46,512 nt of DNA from Pseudomonadota bacterium (GTDB lineage Bacteria > Pseudomonadota > Gammaproteobacteria > Steroidobacterales > Woeseiaceae). The stretch spans positions 1-46,512 of the forward strand of contig JACZTO010000016.1 in NCBI GenBank assembly GCA_022573655.1, in the 5' to 3' direction. The position numbers and the translations under genes are program-made. Under the pieces are notes generated by a model, which worked only from the letters and a program-made list of their open reading frames with translations, was not told where the DNA came from and searched no databases. Of the stretch, positions 1-7,424 are shown piece after piece (the first letter of the stretch is position 1; each line of letters begins with the position of its first letter).

Positions 1-1
1 C

Positions 2-1108
2 TCCCCCTCGCGGCTCAAAATCGATTGGATCTGGGAGAACGTCGACCCGGAAGAGAGGATACCCGCGCTGGCCGACCCGGCGTCCGCCGCCGCAAGCTTC
101 TGGTATCGCCAAAGCCCCGTGACGTTCTATCCGCGACCCGCACCGAAGAGCTTTGCAGGCGGGCTCGTCGGACGCTGGAATCCTTTTCCATATACGACCG
201 GAGAGATGCTGGTCGGCCTGTCACTGACCGGCCGGCTCGAAGGGTTCGTGCGCGCACCTCGCCGGTTCTATCGGGCTCCGGTTGCCGATGGAGATCCGAA
301 CTGGTCGCTGCCGTTCGAACTGGCGGGGCTGAACATCGACGATTTCGAGCCGGTCGAACCGCGTTATCAGCGGTTCATGCACGTCGAACAGCGCGCCGCA
401 TGGGTCGGCGTCCGCCCCGGCCCAACCGAAACGGAGGTCAGGATCGAAGCCGGGACGTCGGAAGGACGGCTGGCGCTCTGGAAAATACTGACCAAGGCGG
501 AGATGGATTCTCACGAAGCCCGGCCTGGAAGCTACCGGGGACTGCCGCCGAGCGTGTGGCTGTACTACGGAATCATCGCGGTCGTGCTCGTCGTCGCAGC
601 GCTGCTCGCGAGGTCCAATCTCCGTCGGGGCCGGGCTGACCGTCGGGGCGCCTGGCGATTGGGCGCCTTGCAGATGGTCATCGTCCTGGCGGTCGGGATG
701 CTCCGCTCTCACAGCCTTTCGACCAATTTCGCTGTGATTGCCCTCTTCGCGCTGGTCGCGACGGGCCTGTTCTACGGCGCCATTAACATGCTTTTATACA
801 TGGCGGTCGAGCCGTACGCGCGCCGCGTCTGGCCGTCGATGCTGGTGTCGTGGAGCCGACTGCTCGGGCGGACCGTACGCAACTGGCGCGACCCGGTGCT
901 CGGCCGTTCGGTCCTGGGAGGACTTGCCGTGGGGACGGTGCTCCTTTTTGTCGACTACTCTTCGCGCGTCGTTCTCGCTGCGGATCAGGGAGCGCCGGTC
1001 AGGCCGTCGATCGCGAGGCCGAGTGTTAATACGCGATCGTCAACGAACATTCGTTCAGCGATGGCCTTGATGCTGAAGTCCTGTACGCGCCCGCCGTCCT
1101 CACCATAG
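2..1108 (+). CDS. C-terminal part of an acidobacterial-type Ser/Thr protein kinase, 5' partial, 3' end artificial
   Basis: The frame is open from the first complete codon at base 2, so the start and the kinase domain lie outside the window. The soluble part carries FWYRQSP near base 100. The rest is a membrane region: hydrophobic segments at roughly 550-605, 670-700, 725-800 and 920-960, with an EPYARRVWPSMLVSWSRLLG block near 807-870. From memory, this block and FWYRQSP are typical of the C-terminal half of large membrane-bound serine/threonine kinases of Acidobacteria. Similarity should end near base 960-990. The remaining codons to the stop at 1106-1108 are the antisense of the DUF3570 gene and are not real kinase sequence. 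The stretch looks richer in G+C than what follows. Family call is moderate; truncation at the right end is clear. Confidence 0.6.
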   Translation, partial: SPSRLKIDWIWENVDPEERIPALADPASAAASFWYRQSPVTFYPRPAPKSFAGGLVGRWNPFPYTTGEMLVGLSLTGRLEGFVRAPRRFYRAPVADGDPNWSLPFELAGLNIDDFEPVEPRYQRFMHVEQRAAWVGVRPGPTETEVRIEAGTSEGRLALWKILTKAEMDSHEARPGSYRGLPPSVWLYYGIIAVVLVVAALLARSNLRRGRADRRGAWRLGALQMVIVLAVGMLRSHSLSTNFAVIALFALVATGLFYGAINMLLYMAVEPYARRVWPSMLVSWSRLLGRTVRNWRDPVLGRSVLGGLAVGTVLLFVDYSSRVVLAADQGAPVRPSIARPSVNTRSSTNIRSAMALMLKSCTRPPSSP

Positions 1109-1248
1109 TAAAAGGCAGCTGTGTTGATATTCCAACTGGGTTCTTCCTGCGCATCGACAGGTGTTGGCAGGCCCGAACCCAGCAAAGTACAGGTTGCTGT
1201 GGCGAGGGCTACCGAAATAGACTGCTCGTTGTTCCTCGTCCTGGCCAT
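985..1248 (-). pseudogene. DUF3570 protein, N-terminal fragment cut off at a sequence junction
   Basis: DUF3570 proteins are predicted outer-membrane beta-barrel proteins of about 400 residues with an N-terminal signal peptide. Here only about 87 codons remain: an export signal ending near PTPVDAQ, then the family's opening strands, including FYYGEDGGRVQDFS and VDDRVLTLGLAIDGLTGA. The frame then runs at once into a stop (TGA, 985-987) where kinase-like sequence from the opposite strand begins. The ATG at 1248 is preferred because it follows the stop of the upstream DUF4266 gene by one base; an in-frame ATG at 1269 would overlap that gene. The fragment cannot encode a barrel. Whether the organism really lacks the rest depends on whether the junction is real. 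Confidence 0.75.
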
Positions 1249-1249
1249 C

Positions 1250-1465
1250 TCAATTGCAACCACAGCCACCGCCGCCGAATCCTCGGCCGCCGCTGGATGC
1301 TTCTTTGCTGAAATAAATGTGGTCGTCTATTGCCGCTTCCACGGGATCTGCGTTCAACTGCATTTCATCTTTGGCCAGGACGTCGCGTTCCCAGGGCTCA
1401 ACCCCCATTGACGAACAACCAGTTCCGAAAGCGAGCGTCGTCGCCACCATGATTATCGATCTCAT
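1250..1465 (-). CDS. DUF4266 small lipoprotein with a Gly/Cys-rich tail
   Basis: This is a 71-residue protein. The N-terminus is a lipoprotein-like signal (MRSIIMVATTLAFGTGC), with Cys17 the likely lipidated residue although the lipobox is imperfect. The core VEPWERDVLAKDEMQL and DDHIYFSKE matches what I know of DUF4266. The tail is GGRGFGGGGCGCN, a run of glycines with two cysteines in C-x-C spacing at the extreme C-terminus. Its ATG overlaps the tlpA-like stop as ATGA, and the DUF3570 start follows its own stop, so the three genes are translationally coupled. The function is unknown. The tail suggests a metal, thiol or post-translational modification site exposed outside the inner membrane, and the adjacent thioredoxin is a plausible partner. 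Confidence 0.85.
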   Translation of the reverse strand: MRSIIMVATTLAFGTGCSSMGVEPWERDVLAKDEMQLNADPVEAAIDDHIYFSKEASSGGRGFGGGGCGCN

Positions 1466-1911
1466 TTCGAACTCTCCATCTCCAACGCCGCCACTATTGC
1501 AGCCTCATATTCATCCTGGCGTCTGACCTTGAAGCCGGCGTGTCGTGCCGTGCTTTGGCCATCCTTGCCGATAATGAATGAACTTGGCATTACCTCAATG
1601 CCAAATTCCTTTGCCAGATTCGCGTCAGGATCATACGCAATACGAAAAGCGGCCGGATATTGGTCCAGGAACCTCTCGGCATCGGCGCTATTTCTGTCGA
1701 GATTCACGGCGATGATGACCAGGCCCCTGTCAGCGTATTTATGGTGCATGGCATTCATCCATGGAAATGAGCGTCGACACGGCACGCACCATGAGGCCCA
1801 GAAATCGAGCAGTACCACGTTGCCACGCAGTTCGATCAGATTCACGCTCGAATCAGCCATTGTGGCTGGAGCCAATACAAGCAGGCCAATAAGAAAAATT
1901 AGTCGCCGCAC
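1462..1911 (-). CDS. TlpA-like periplasmic thiol-disulfide oxidoreductase
   Basis: A 149-residue protein with an N-terminal signal (RRLIFLIGLLVLAPATMA) followed by a thioredoxin fold. The active site is WCVPC (Cys42, Cys45) in the FWASWCVPCRRSFPWM context typical of TlpA/ResA reductases, and the cis-proline loop is IEVMPSSFII. Such proteins reduce disulfides of exported partners such as apocytochromes. Here the immediate downstream partner is the cysteine-tailed DUF4266 lipoprotein. Translation begins at GTG 1911, inside the last codons of the glpQ-like gene (13-base overlap), and ends in an ATGA overlap with DUF4266. Fold and exported location are well supported; the specific substrate is inferred from context only. 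Confidence 0.88.
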   Translation of the reverse strand: MRRLIFLIGLLVLAPATMADSSVNLIELRGNVVLLDFWASWCVPCRRSFPWMNAMHHKYADRGLVIIAVNLDRNSADAERFLDQYPAAFRIAYDPDANLAKEFGIEVMPSSFIIGKDGQSTARHAGFKVRRQDEYEAAIVAALEMESSK

Positions 1912-2870
1912 GATTGATCACTCAGGTGGCTTTTGACGAGGTCGGGAAAATCAGTGAACAAGCCGTCTACTGAGAGTTCGTCGATAACAAACTTCAAAAG
2001 TTCCCGAAACGATTCAAAACCAGGTGGCAGATCGTCCTGGCGAAACGTATAAGGGTGAACTGCGAGTCCGGCCGCGTGGGCACGCGATACCAGGCCGGAA
2101 TCCTGGATTCGACCATCGCGGGCGCGCACGCGATAAAGACGTTGGACCCAGGGCCCTATGCCATCAACTGTTCTGGCAAGTCGCTGCAGTCCACGGGTCG
2201 AACGCAGCTCATCGCAGTTAGTTGCCGACTCTCCCCATGAGTTTTCGGCAATGAGCTGAATGAGTTTCATTTCGCAGTCAAGATCCTTTCGAATACGCAA
2301 CAACTCCGATGCATCAAAACACTGCACGTAGACAGGGTCATCATGCGAGGCATAATTATATTGACGGAGAATCGCGAGAAAATCGGTCGTAATGTCGACA
2401 CCTTCTTTCTGATGCCAGGCCGGGCGCTTGATTTCAGGGTAAATACCGATGGGTCGCCCACCCGATTCCTGGAGATCCTCGATAAATGCGAGTTCTTCGG
2501 CAAACGTGTGTACACGAAATACCTCACCATCGGCCTCAAAACGCCCAGGGTAGACCGACGAGCCATCGGCATTCTTGCGATCATTGACTTGTAGTGAGCG
2601 AATTTCGTCCAGAGAAAAGTCGCGCACGTAGTAGCGTCCGTCATCGCGGTGTCTGCCGGCAAAGCGTGCGGCGACATTCGTTACACGATCGAGGTGAATA
2701 TCGTGGAGCACAACCAGTTCGTTGTCGCGTGTCGCGACAACGTCCTGTTCAAGATAATCCGCCCCCATGGTGTACGCGAGGGCTTTGCCGGGCAGCGTAT
2801 GTTCGGGCAAGTAACCTGATGCGCCCCGGTGTGCGATTACGACTGGCCTAATCGGTTGGCCCGTCCGCAT
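1899..2870 (-). CDS. glpQ: Glycerophosphodiester phosphodiesterase, GlpQ type, without signal peptide
   Basis: This enzyme hydrolyses glycerophosphodiesters, the deacylated phospholipids, to glycerol-3-phosphate and an alcohol. The 323-residue sequence follows E. coli GlpQ over its whole length. The GDPD signature is VIAHRGASGYLPEHT (His14, Arg15), the metal ligands are in YLEQD (Glu41, Asp43), and VVLHD supplies His56. The insertion with GRYYVRDFSLDEIRSL and the ending VDGLFTDFPD are also GlpQ-like. E. coli GlpQ is periplasmic, but here the catalytic motif begins at residue 10 from the ATG at 2870 and no signal peptide is visible, so the protein is probably cytoplasmic. A longer upstream frame exists but overlaps the TIR-like gene and has no signal character. 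The start overlaps that gene by 23 bases, which implies coupled expression. Confidence 0.9.
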   Translation of the reverse strand: MRTGQPIRPVVIAHRGASGYLPEHTLPGKALAYTMGADYLEQDVVATRDNELVVLHDIHLDRVTNVAARFAGRHRDDGRYYVRDFSLDEIRSLQVNDRKNADGSSVYPGRFEADGEVFRVHTFAEELAFIEDLQESGGRPIGIYPEIKRPAWHQKEGVDITTDFLAILRQYNYASHDDPVYVQCFDASELLRIRKDLDCEMKLIQLIAENSWGESATNCDELRSTRGLQRLARTVDGIGPWVQRLYRVRARDGRIQDSGLVSRAHAAGLAVHPYTFRQDDLPPGFESFRELLKFVIDELSVDGLFTDFPDLVKSHLSDQSCGD

Positions 2871-3324
2871 CGAATCCCGGAAAGTCGACAACCTCCCATC
2901 GCGATGTGTTCTCACCGCGTGCTTGCCGCCGCAGTGCATCAGCCATTTCGCGGTCATTCCACTCGACTTGTTCCTGAGTTCGCTCGACAATCTCGGCGGG
3001 CATCTCCAGGACTGCACCGAACGAACTAACGGCAATCATGCCAATCTTGTTCGCGTCGGCAACGTCCATCATGAAACGCACCAACTCGGTCTTTTGCTCG
3101 AACAGGCCCGAAAGAATGAAAATCGCTTCGGACTCCTTGATTTGACTGATCAGCTCATCTTTGATCGCCTGCATGCCGCCTTCGGTCGGCACGTTTTCAG
3201 GTTTGCTGACATTGATGTAGTAGAAATGTTCGACTCCCTCCAGGAACTCGAAAAGGCGCAAATAGTCATCACTTTCCTCGAAGGAATGCATTGCGAATAC
3301 CCGTATCGGATTATTTTCGGACAC
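2848..3324 (-). CDS. TIR-like (MTH538/ThsB-type, DUF1863-like) domain protein
   Basis: A 158-residue soluble protein. The pattern IRVFAMHSFEESDDYLRLFEFL, then INVSKPENVP, IKDELISQIKESEAIFILSG, MDVADANKIGMIAVSSFG and finally VEWNDREMADALR follows the order of motifs in MTH538/DUF1863 TIR-like domains. That group includes Thoeris ThsB proteins. Members act as NAD-using signal generators or as protein-interaction modules. The position where many TIR domains carry a catalytic Glu (W-x-x-F-E-x-x-x-A) appears to read RFMMDVA, so NADase activity is doubtful. The GTG start at 3324 is chosen because GGGAG lies six bases upstream. A separate ATG with a stronger ribosome site at 3355 opens a 14-codon frame over this start. 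No ThsA-like effector is adjacent. Assignment is by motif order only. Confidence 0.6.
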   Translation of the reverse strand: MSENNPIRVFAMHSFEESDDYLRLFEFLEGVEHFYYINVSKPENVPTEGGMQAIKDELISQIKESEAIFILSGLFEQKTELVRFMMDVADANKIGMIAVSSFGAVLEMPAEIVERTQEQVEWNDREMADALRRQARGENTSRWEVVDFPGFDADGPTD

Positions 3325-3355
3325 CTTTAGCTCCCTTACTGCCGGTGATAGCCAT
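3311..3355 (-). other. 14-codon mini-ORF overlapping the TIR-like start, with a strong ribosome binding site
   Basis: An ATG at 3355 is preceded by AAGGAG four bases upstream, a better ribosome site than that of the GTG at 3324. It opens the frame MAITGSKGAKGVRK and stops at TAA 3311-3313, just after passing the GTG start of the TIR-like gene in another frame. Either this is a coupling leader peptide, or a one-base indel has split the N-terminus: removing one base near GGTG would join MAITGSKGAK directly to VSENNPIRVF. Confidence 0.4.
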
Positions 3356-3456
3356 AATACTCCTTCTAAGGTGACGAAAAAGCGTTTGCATGGCAGGCAT
3401 TTTATCAGGAAGTCAATGTATCCATGCCGAGGCCTATTCGGTATCGTATGCAGCGC

Positions 3457-4191
3457 ATGCGCCTCCTTCAATACAACATTCGATACGCCGTCGGAGCCGG
3501 CGCAAGTATGCACGTGCCCTTGCCTGGCGCGGGTTACGTTCTTGGCAACAAGAATGTGCTACCGGAAATCACACGCTTTATTAAATCGGTCGACCCGGAT
3601 ATTGTCGGATTAATTGAGGTCGATAGTGGCTCAATACGCAGTCGCAGAATCAATCAGGCCGAGAAAATAGCGGCTGATCTCGGCATGAATACGTCCTACC
3701 AATCCAAATATGGCGAAAAATCACTGAATAAGATGTTGCCCATCGTTCGTAAACAGGGCAATGCGTTCATGGCGGCAGCGCGAGTTCACGGTGAGAAATT
3801 TCACTATTTCGATACCGGGATCAAACGTCTGATTATCGAGCTGGAGATGGATGACTACGCGGTGTTCCTGGTGCACTTATCACTAAAGTACCGTCACCGG
3901 CACCTGCAATTACGCCACCTCTATGACTTGATACAAAATGTCGAGAAGCCGGTCGTGGTTGCCGGCGATTTCAATACTTTCTGGGGCGAGGACGAGATTT
4001 ACCTGTTCATGAAGGCGGCCGGTCTTACCTCAGCCAACGCCGATAGTCTACCAACCTACCCAAGTCGAGCGCCGCGCAAAGAGCTCGACTTCGTGCTATT
4101 TCAGGACGGCATTGAAGTGACGAACTTTGAGATTGCCGACGTGCGCTTGTCAGATCACCTGCCACTGATATGTGATTTCGAATTGCGGTAA
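3457..4191 (+). CDS. Endonuclease/exonuclease/phosphatase (EEP) superfamily hydrolase
   Basis: A Mg-dependent phosphohydrolase fold protein of about 244 residues. The motif series is complete: MRLLQYNIRY at the start, DIVGLIEVDSGS with the metal-binding Glu, VVVAGDFNTFWG with the Asp/Asn pair, and a terminal SDHLPLICDF with the Asp-His pair. The family includes AP endonucleases, sphingomyelinase-like enzymes and phosphoinositide phosphatases. Nothing here fixes the substrate; the divergent neighbour is a glycerophosphodiesterase, so a lipid head-group substrate is one possibility. There is no signal peptide. ATGs at 3424, 3448 and 3457 are in frame and none has a convincing ribosome site; 3457 is preferred because homologues begin MRLLxYNIRY. 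The stop overlaps the next ATG as TAATG. Confidence 0.82.
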   Translation: MRLLQYNIRYAVGAGASMHVPLPGAGYVLGNKNVLPEITRFIKSVDPDIVGLIEVDSGSIRSRRINQAEKIAADLGMNTSYQSKYGEKSLNKMLPIVRKQGNAFMAAARVHGEKFHYFDTGIKRLIIELEMDDYAVFLVHLSLKYRHRHLQLRHLYDLIQNVEKPVVVAGDFNTFWGEDEIYLFMKAAGLTSANADSLPTYPSRAPRKELDFVLFQDGIEVTNFEIADVRLSDHLPLICDFELR

Positions 4192-6218
4192 TGGAGCATA
4201 TGGCTTACCAACACTGGAAAACGGAAACAGACGATGCCGGCATCACCTGGCTATGCCTCGACACAGCGGATGCGAGCGCCAACGTCTTGTCTTCCTCTGT
4301 TCTTACCGAACTGAATGAACTTCTGAATCCTATCCGTGAAAGTCCGCCCCGAGGGCTCGTGATCTGGTCTGGCAAGGAGCGCAGTTTTGTCATGGGTGCG
4401 GATATCAAGGAATTCGGCAGCATCCAGTCGCCTGAGCGCGCTTATGAAGTGGTGCGATTAACCCAGCAACTCTTCGCTCAGATCGAGGATCTGGGTTGTC
4501 CGACTGTTGCGGCGATCAATGGTGTATGTCTTGGTGGCGGCCTTGAGCTCGCCATGGCTTGCGACTATCGCATTGTCTTTGCGGGAGATAAGAAAGTGCT
4601 GGGTCTTCCTGAAGTGAAACTCGGACTGCATCCGGGATTCGGCGGTACCGTTCGGGCGATTCGAATATGCGGTGTTCGGGCCGGCATGCAATTAATGCTG
4701 ACTGGCAATTCAATAACGGCAGCTAAGGGCAAATCCATCGGCCTGGTTGACAAGATAACCTCGGCTGACCACTGGCGCCGGGATGCGGCTGAATTCATTG
4801 CCAAGTCACCACCAAGACAGCGAGCGTCATTCATCGACCGGCTATTGAATAGCGCTTTGTTGCGGCCAACCCTGCGCAACACGCTTATCAAGCAGGTACG
4901 CAGCAAAGCCCGCAAAGACCACTACCCTGCTCCGTACGCGATCATCGCTAACTGGGCGCGATACGGCGCTTCGGAGGATACCGGGTACGAGGCAGAGGCG
5001 CGTAGCTTCGCGGACCTGATGTGTTCGAACACCTCGCGTAACCTGGTTCGGGTTTTCCTGTTGCAAGCGAGACTCAAGGGCCAGGGCAACAAGACGACCT
5101 CCAGGATTGAGCACGTTCATGTCGTGGGTGCCGGCGTTATGGGCGGCGATATCGCTGCCTGGTGTGCGTTGCGCGGCCATACTGTGACGCTGCAGGATCG
5201 CGAACAGCAGTACATCGATCCCGCCATTGAACGCGCCGGCAAATTGTTCGCGAAGCGGGTTCGTGACGACGAAAAACGTGCTGCAACGGCCGCACGGCTG
5301 CAGGCCGATGTCAATGGCGACGGCGTCGCCCGGGCCGACCTCGTCATTGAGGCTATTTATGAAAACCTGGAGGCCAAACATAAGCTCTACGAGACGCTGC
5401 AAGACGCAATGAAGCCAGGTGCCCTGCTCGCGACAAATACGTCCAGCATACGACTTGAAGACTTGCGCACAGTCTTGCGGGAGCCGACACGATTCATCGG
5501 CTTGCATTTTTTCAATCCGGTCGCCCTATTGCCGTTAGTTGAGGTCATCCGCTGTGACGATACGGACCAGGACGCTCTCGATATCGGCTTCGCGTTCACG
5601 AAAGCAATTGGCAAGTTGCCGCTTGAGTGTGCCAGTTCACCCGGCTTCGTGGTCAATCGCATTCTCGCACCCTACATGGCCGAAGCGATGCATCTTGCCG
5701 ACGAAGGCGTTGCGTTAGTGGAGATCGACCGGGCAGCCGAAGCGTTTGGCATGCCGGTGGGCCCGGTGGAACTCGCTGACAGTGTTGGGCTGGATGTCGC
5801 GCTTCATGTATCGAAGGTTCTGGGCGCGGCGACGAATCGGCCGATCCCGGGCGGCCTGGAGAAAATGGTAGCCGATGGCCTCCTGGGGCGAAAATCCGGT
5901 CAGGGCTACTATCGCTGGAGCGAAGGCAAAGCTGTCAAGCCCACAACCGTTGGCAGCGACGTGCCGGACGATATTGAAGACCGGCTCATTTTGCCAATGG
6001 TCAATGAGGCTGTTGCCTGCCTGTACGATGGCGTAGTCACAGATTCGGACCTTCTCGATGCTGGGGTAATATTCGGCACCGGGTTCGCACCGTTCCGTGG
6101 TGGCCCGATAAATTATGCCAAAGAGCGTGGCACGACGGCTGTCGTAATGCGCCTGAACACGCTGAGCAAAGCCTATGGTGATCGATTTGAGCCACACACT
6201 GGGTGGTCCGACCTGTGA
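4191..6218 (+). CDS. fadJ: Bifunctional enoyl-CoA hydratase / 3-hydroxyacyl-CoA dehydrogenase (FadB/FadJ type)
   Basis: This protein catalyses the hydration and NAD-dependent dehydrogenation steps of fatty acid beta-oxidation. Residues 5-200 are a crotonase domain with the oxyanion/catalytic segment INGVCLGGGLELAMACDYR (Glu119) and GLPEVKLGLHPGFGG (Glu141), the two acid-base residues of the family. Residues 305-485 are the NAD-binding dehydrogenase domain: VVGAGVMGGDIA at 311-322, and His439 (GLHFFNPV) with Glu451 as the catalytic pair. Two C-terminal 3HCDH domains follow. The total of 675 residues is slightly shorter than E. coli FadB (729). No thiolase gene (fadA/fadI) is adjacent, unlike the usual fadBA or fadIJ pairs. 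The ATG at 4191 overlaps the previous stop; ATG 4200 with GGAG close by is an alternative. Confidence 0.9.
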   Translation: MEHMAYQHWKTETDDAGITWLCLDTADASANVLSSSVLTELNELLNPIRESPPRGLVIWSGKERSFVMGADIKEFGSIQSPERAYEVVRLTQQLFAQIEDLGCPTVAAINGVCLGGGLELAMACDYRIVFAGDKKVLGLPEVKLGLHPGFGGTVRAIRICGVRAGMQLMLTGNSITAAKGKSIGLVDKITSADHWRRDAAEFIAKSPPRQRASFIDRLLNSALLRPTLRNTLIKQVRSKARKDHYPAPYAIIANWARYGASEDTGYEAEARSFADLMCSNTSRNLVRVFLLQARLKGQGNKTTSRIEHVHVVGAGVMGGDIAAWCALRGHTVTLQDREQQYIDPAIERAGKLFAKRVRDDEKRAATAARLQADVNGDGVARADLVIEAIYENLEAKHKLYETLQDAMKPGALLATNTSSIRLEDLRTVLREPTRFIGLHFFNPVALLPLVEVIRCDDTDQDALDIGFAFTKAIGKLPLECASSPGFVVNRILAPYMAEAMHLADEGVALVEIDRAAEAFGMPVGPVELADSVGLDVALHVSKVLGAATNRPIPGGLEKMVADGLLGRKSGQGYYRWSEGKAVKPTTVGSDVPDDIEDRLILPMVNEAVACLYDGVVTDSDLLDAGVIFGTGFAPFRGGPINYAKERGTTAVVMRLNTLSKAYGDRFEPHTGWSDL

Positions 6219-6287
6219 CGGCCGTCACAGTCAGCCGCCATGCGAAAAGGAAACTGTGCGCCGCTTCACGCTGCGAGCATTATACGG

Positions 6288-6317
6288 TTACAGAAGTCAT
6301 TGAATTAACGGTAGAAT
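6288..6317 (+). promoter_or_regulatory. Candidate sigma-70 promoter for the cNMP/rhodanese gene
   Basis: TTACAG (6288-6293) and TAGAAT (6312-6317) are separated by 18 bases, about 60 bases before the ATG at 6378. The 159-base gap after the fadJ-like gene fits a separate transcription unit. Pattern reading only. Confidence 0.4.
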
Positions 6318-6377
6318 ACGCGGCTAACAGGGCCAACTGGCTACAGGGCGATACACGAGTGATTACAGGACGTAAAA

Positions 6378-7424
6378 ATGACAAATGAGCAGGTAAGCAC
6401 AGAGCTGCTCAAAGGATTTTCACCACTAGACGGCCTTAAACGGGACAATCTTGCAGCGCTGGCGCGCAAGGTGCAGGTCCGTGAAATGTCGCCTGGCCAG
6501 CTGTTGTTCAAGGAAGGAGATACCGAGAAGCGGACGATCTACATCGTATCCGGCATTTTCGAACTCGTTGACAAAGGCAAGGTTATCGGCACCATTCAAG
6601 GTGGCACCGATCCGGCGCGCAACCCGGTGGCCCCTGTCTATCCCCGCCAGGTCACGGGACGTGCCCGGGATCGGGTGAAATTCATTTCCATCGATAGTGA
6701 TCTGCTGGATGTGATGCTTACCTGGGATCAGACCGGCACCTATGAAGTTTCCGAACTGCACGGCACGGGTGCGCATGCGCAGAGCGGTGAAGACTGGATG
6801 ACGATGCTCTTGCAGACCAAGGCATTTCACAAGATTCCACCCGCCAATATTCAGGCGATTTTCATGCGCATGCAGCAGGTCAATTATCGATCTGGTGACG
6901 TCATTCTCAAGCAAGGTTCTGAGGGCGATTTCTTTTACGTACTGATTCGCGGCAAGGCACTGGTGACGCGCGAAACTCCGTTAAGCAAGGAAGGCATCAA
7001 GCTGGCTGAATTGAAGGTAGGCGATACATTCGGCGAAGAAGCATTGATATCCGATGCCAAACGCAATGCCACGGTAACCATGCAGAGCGATGGTGCGATC
7101 ATGCGCCTGGGCAAGGATGACTTCAGGAAGCTTCTGAACGAACCGATGCTCGACTGGGTAACCAAGGCTGAAGCGGAAGACGTTATTCGTGACGGTGGTC
7201 AGTGGCTCGATGTCCGGCTGCCGAGTGAGTTTGACAATCAGCATCTCGATGGTGCGCTCAACATTCCGCTGTATTTCATCCGACTAAAGATCAATACGCT
7301 GAAAAGGGACATGCAGTATGTCGTTTGCTGTGATACCGGTCGACGCAGTTCCGCCGGTGCTTATATTCTCAGTGAGCGTGGCTACAAAGCATACGTGCTG
7401 CGCGACGGCATCAATCGCGAATAA
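6378..7424 (+). CDS. Two cyclic-nucleotide-binding domains fused to a rhodanese domain
   Basis: A 348-residue cytoplasmic protein without a DNA-binding helix-turn-helix. Residues 12-125 form a diverged cNMP-like beta-roll (SPGQLLFKEGD). Residues 145-255 form a better-conserved cNMP domain, with YRSGDVILKQGSEGDFFYVL followed by the phosphate cassette region FGEEALISDAKRNATV. Residues 260-348 are a rhodanese domain with DVRLPSEFDNQHLDGALNIPL and the active-site loop CDTGRRS (Cys318). The design suggests that ligand binding gates sulfur transfer or cysteine chemistry, but ligand and acceptor are unknown. It is preceded by its own candidate promoter, and its TAA stop lies inside the long palindrome that separates it from pilZ. 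Confidence 0.85.
   Translation: MTNEQVSTELLKGFSPLDGLKRDNLAALARKVQVREMSPGQLLFKEGDTEKRTIYIVSGIFELVDKGKVIGTIQGGTDPARNPVAPVYPRQVTGRARDRVKFISIDSDLLDVMLTWDQTGTYEVSELHGTGAHAQSGEDWMTMLLQTKAFHKIPPANIQAIFMRMQQVNYRSGDVILKQGSEGDFFYVLIRGKALVTRETPLSKEGIKLAELKVGDTFGEEALISDAKRNATVTMQSDGAIMRLGKDDFRKLLNEPMLDWVTKAEAEDVIRDGGQWLDVRLPSEFDNQHLDGALNIPLYFIRLKINTLKRDMQYVVCCDTGRRSSAGAYILSERGYKAYVLRDGINRE

Noticed and set aside
25-639. A 204-codon plus-strand frame rich in Arg
   Set aside because: Arg/Gly-rich composition is that of an out-of-frame reading of GC-rich DNA; the kinase frame explains the region.
2848-4191. A Thoeris-type defence locus
   Set aside because: There is a ThsB-like candidate but no ThsA-like SIR2 or SLOG effector, and the neighbours are metabolic hydrolases.
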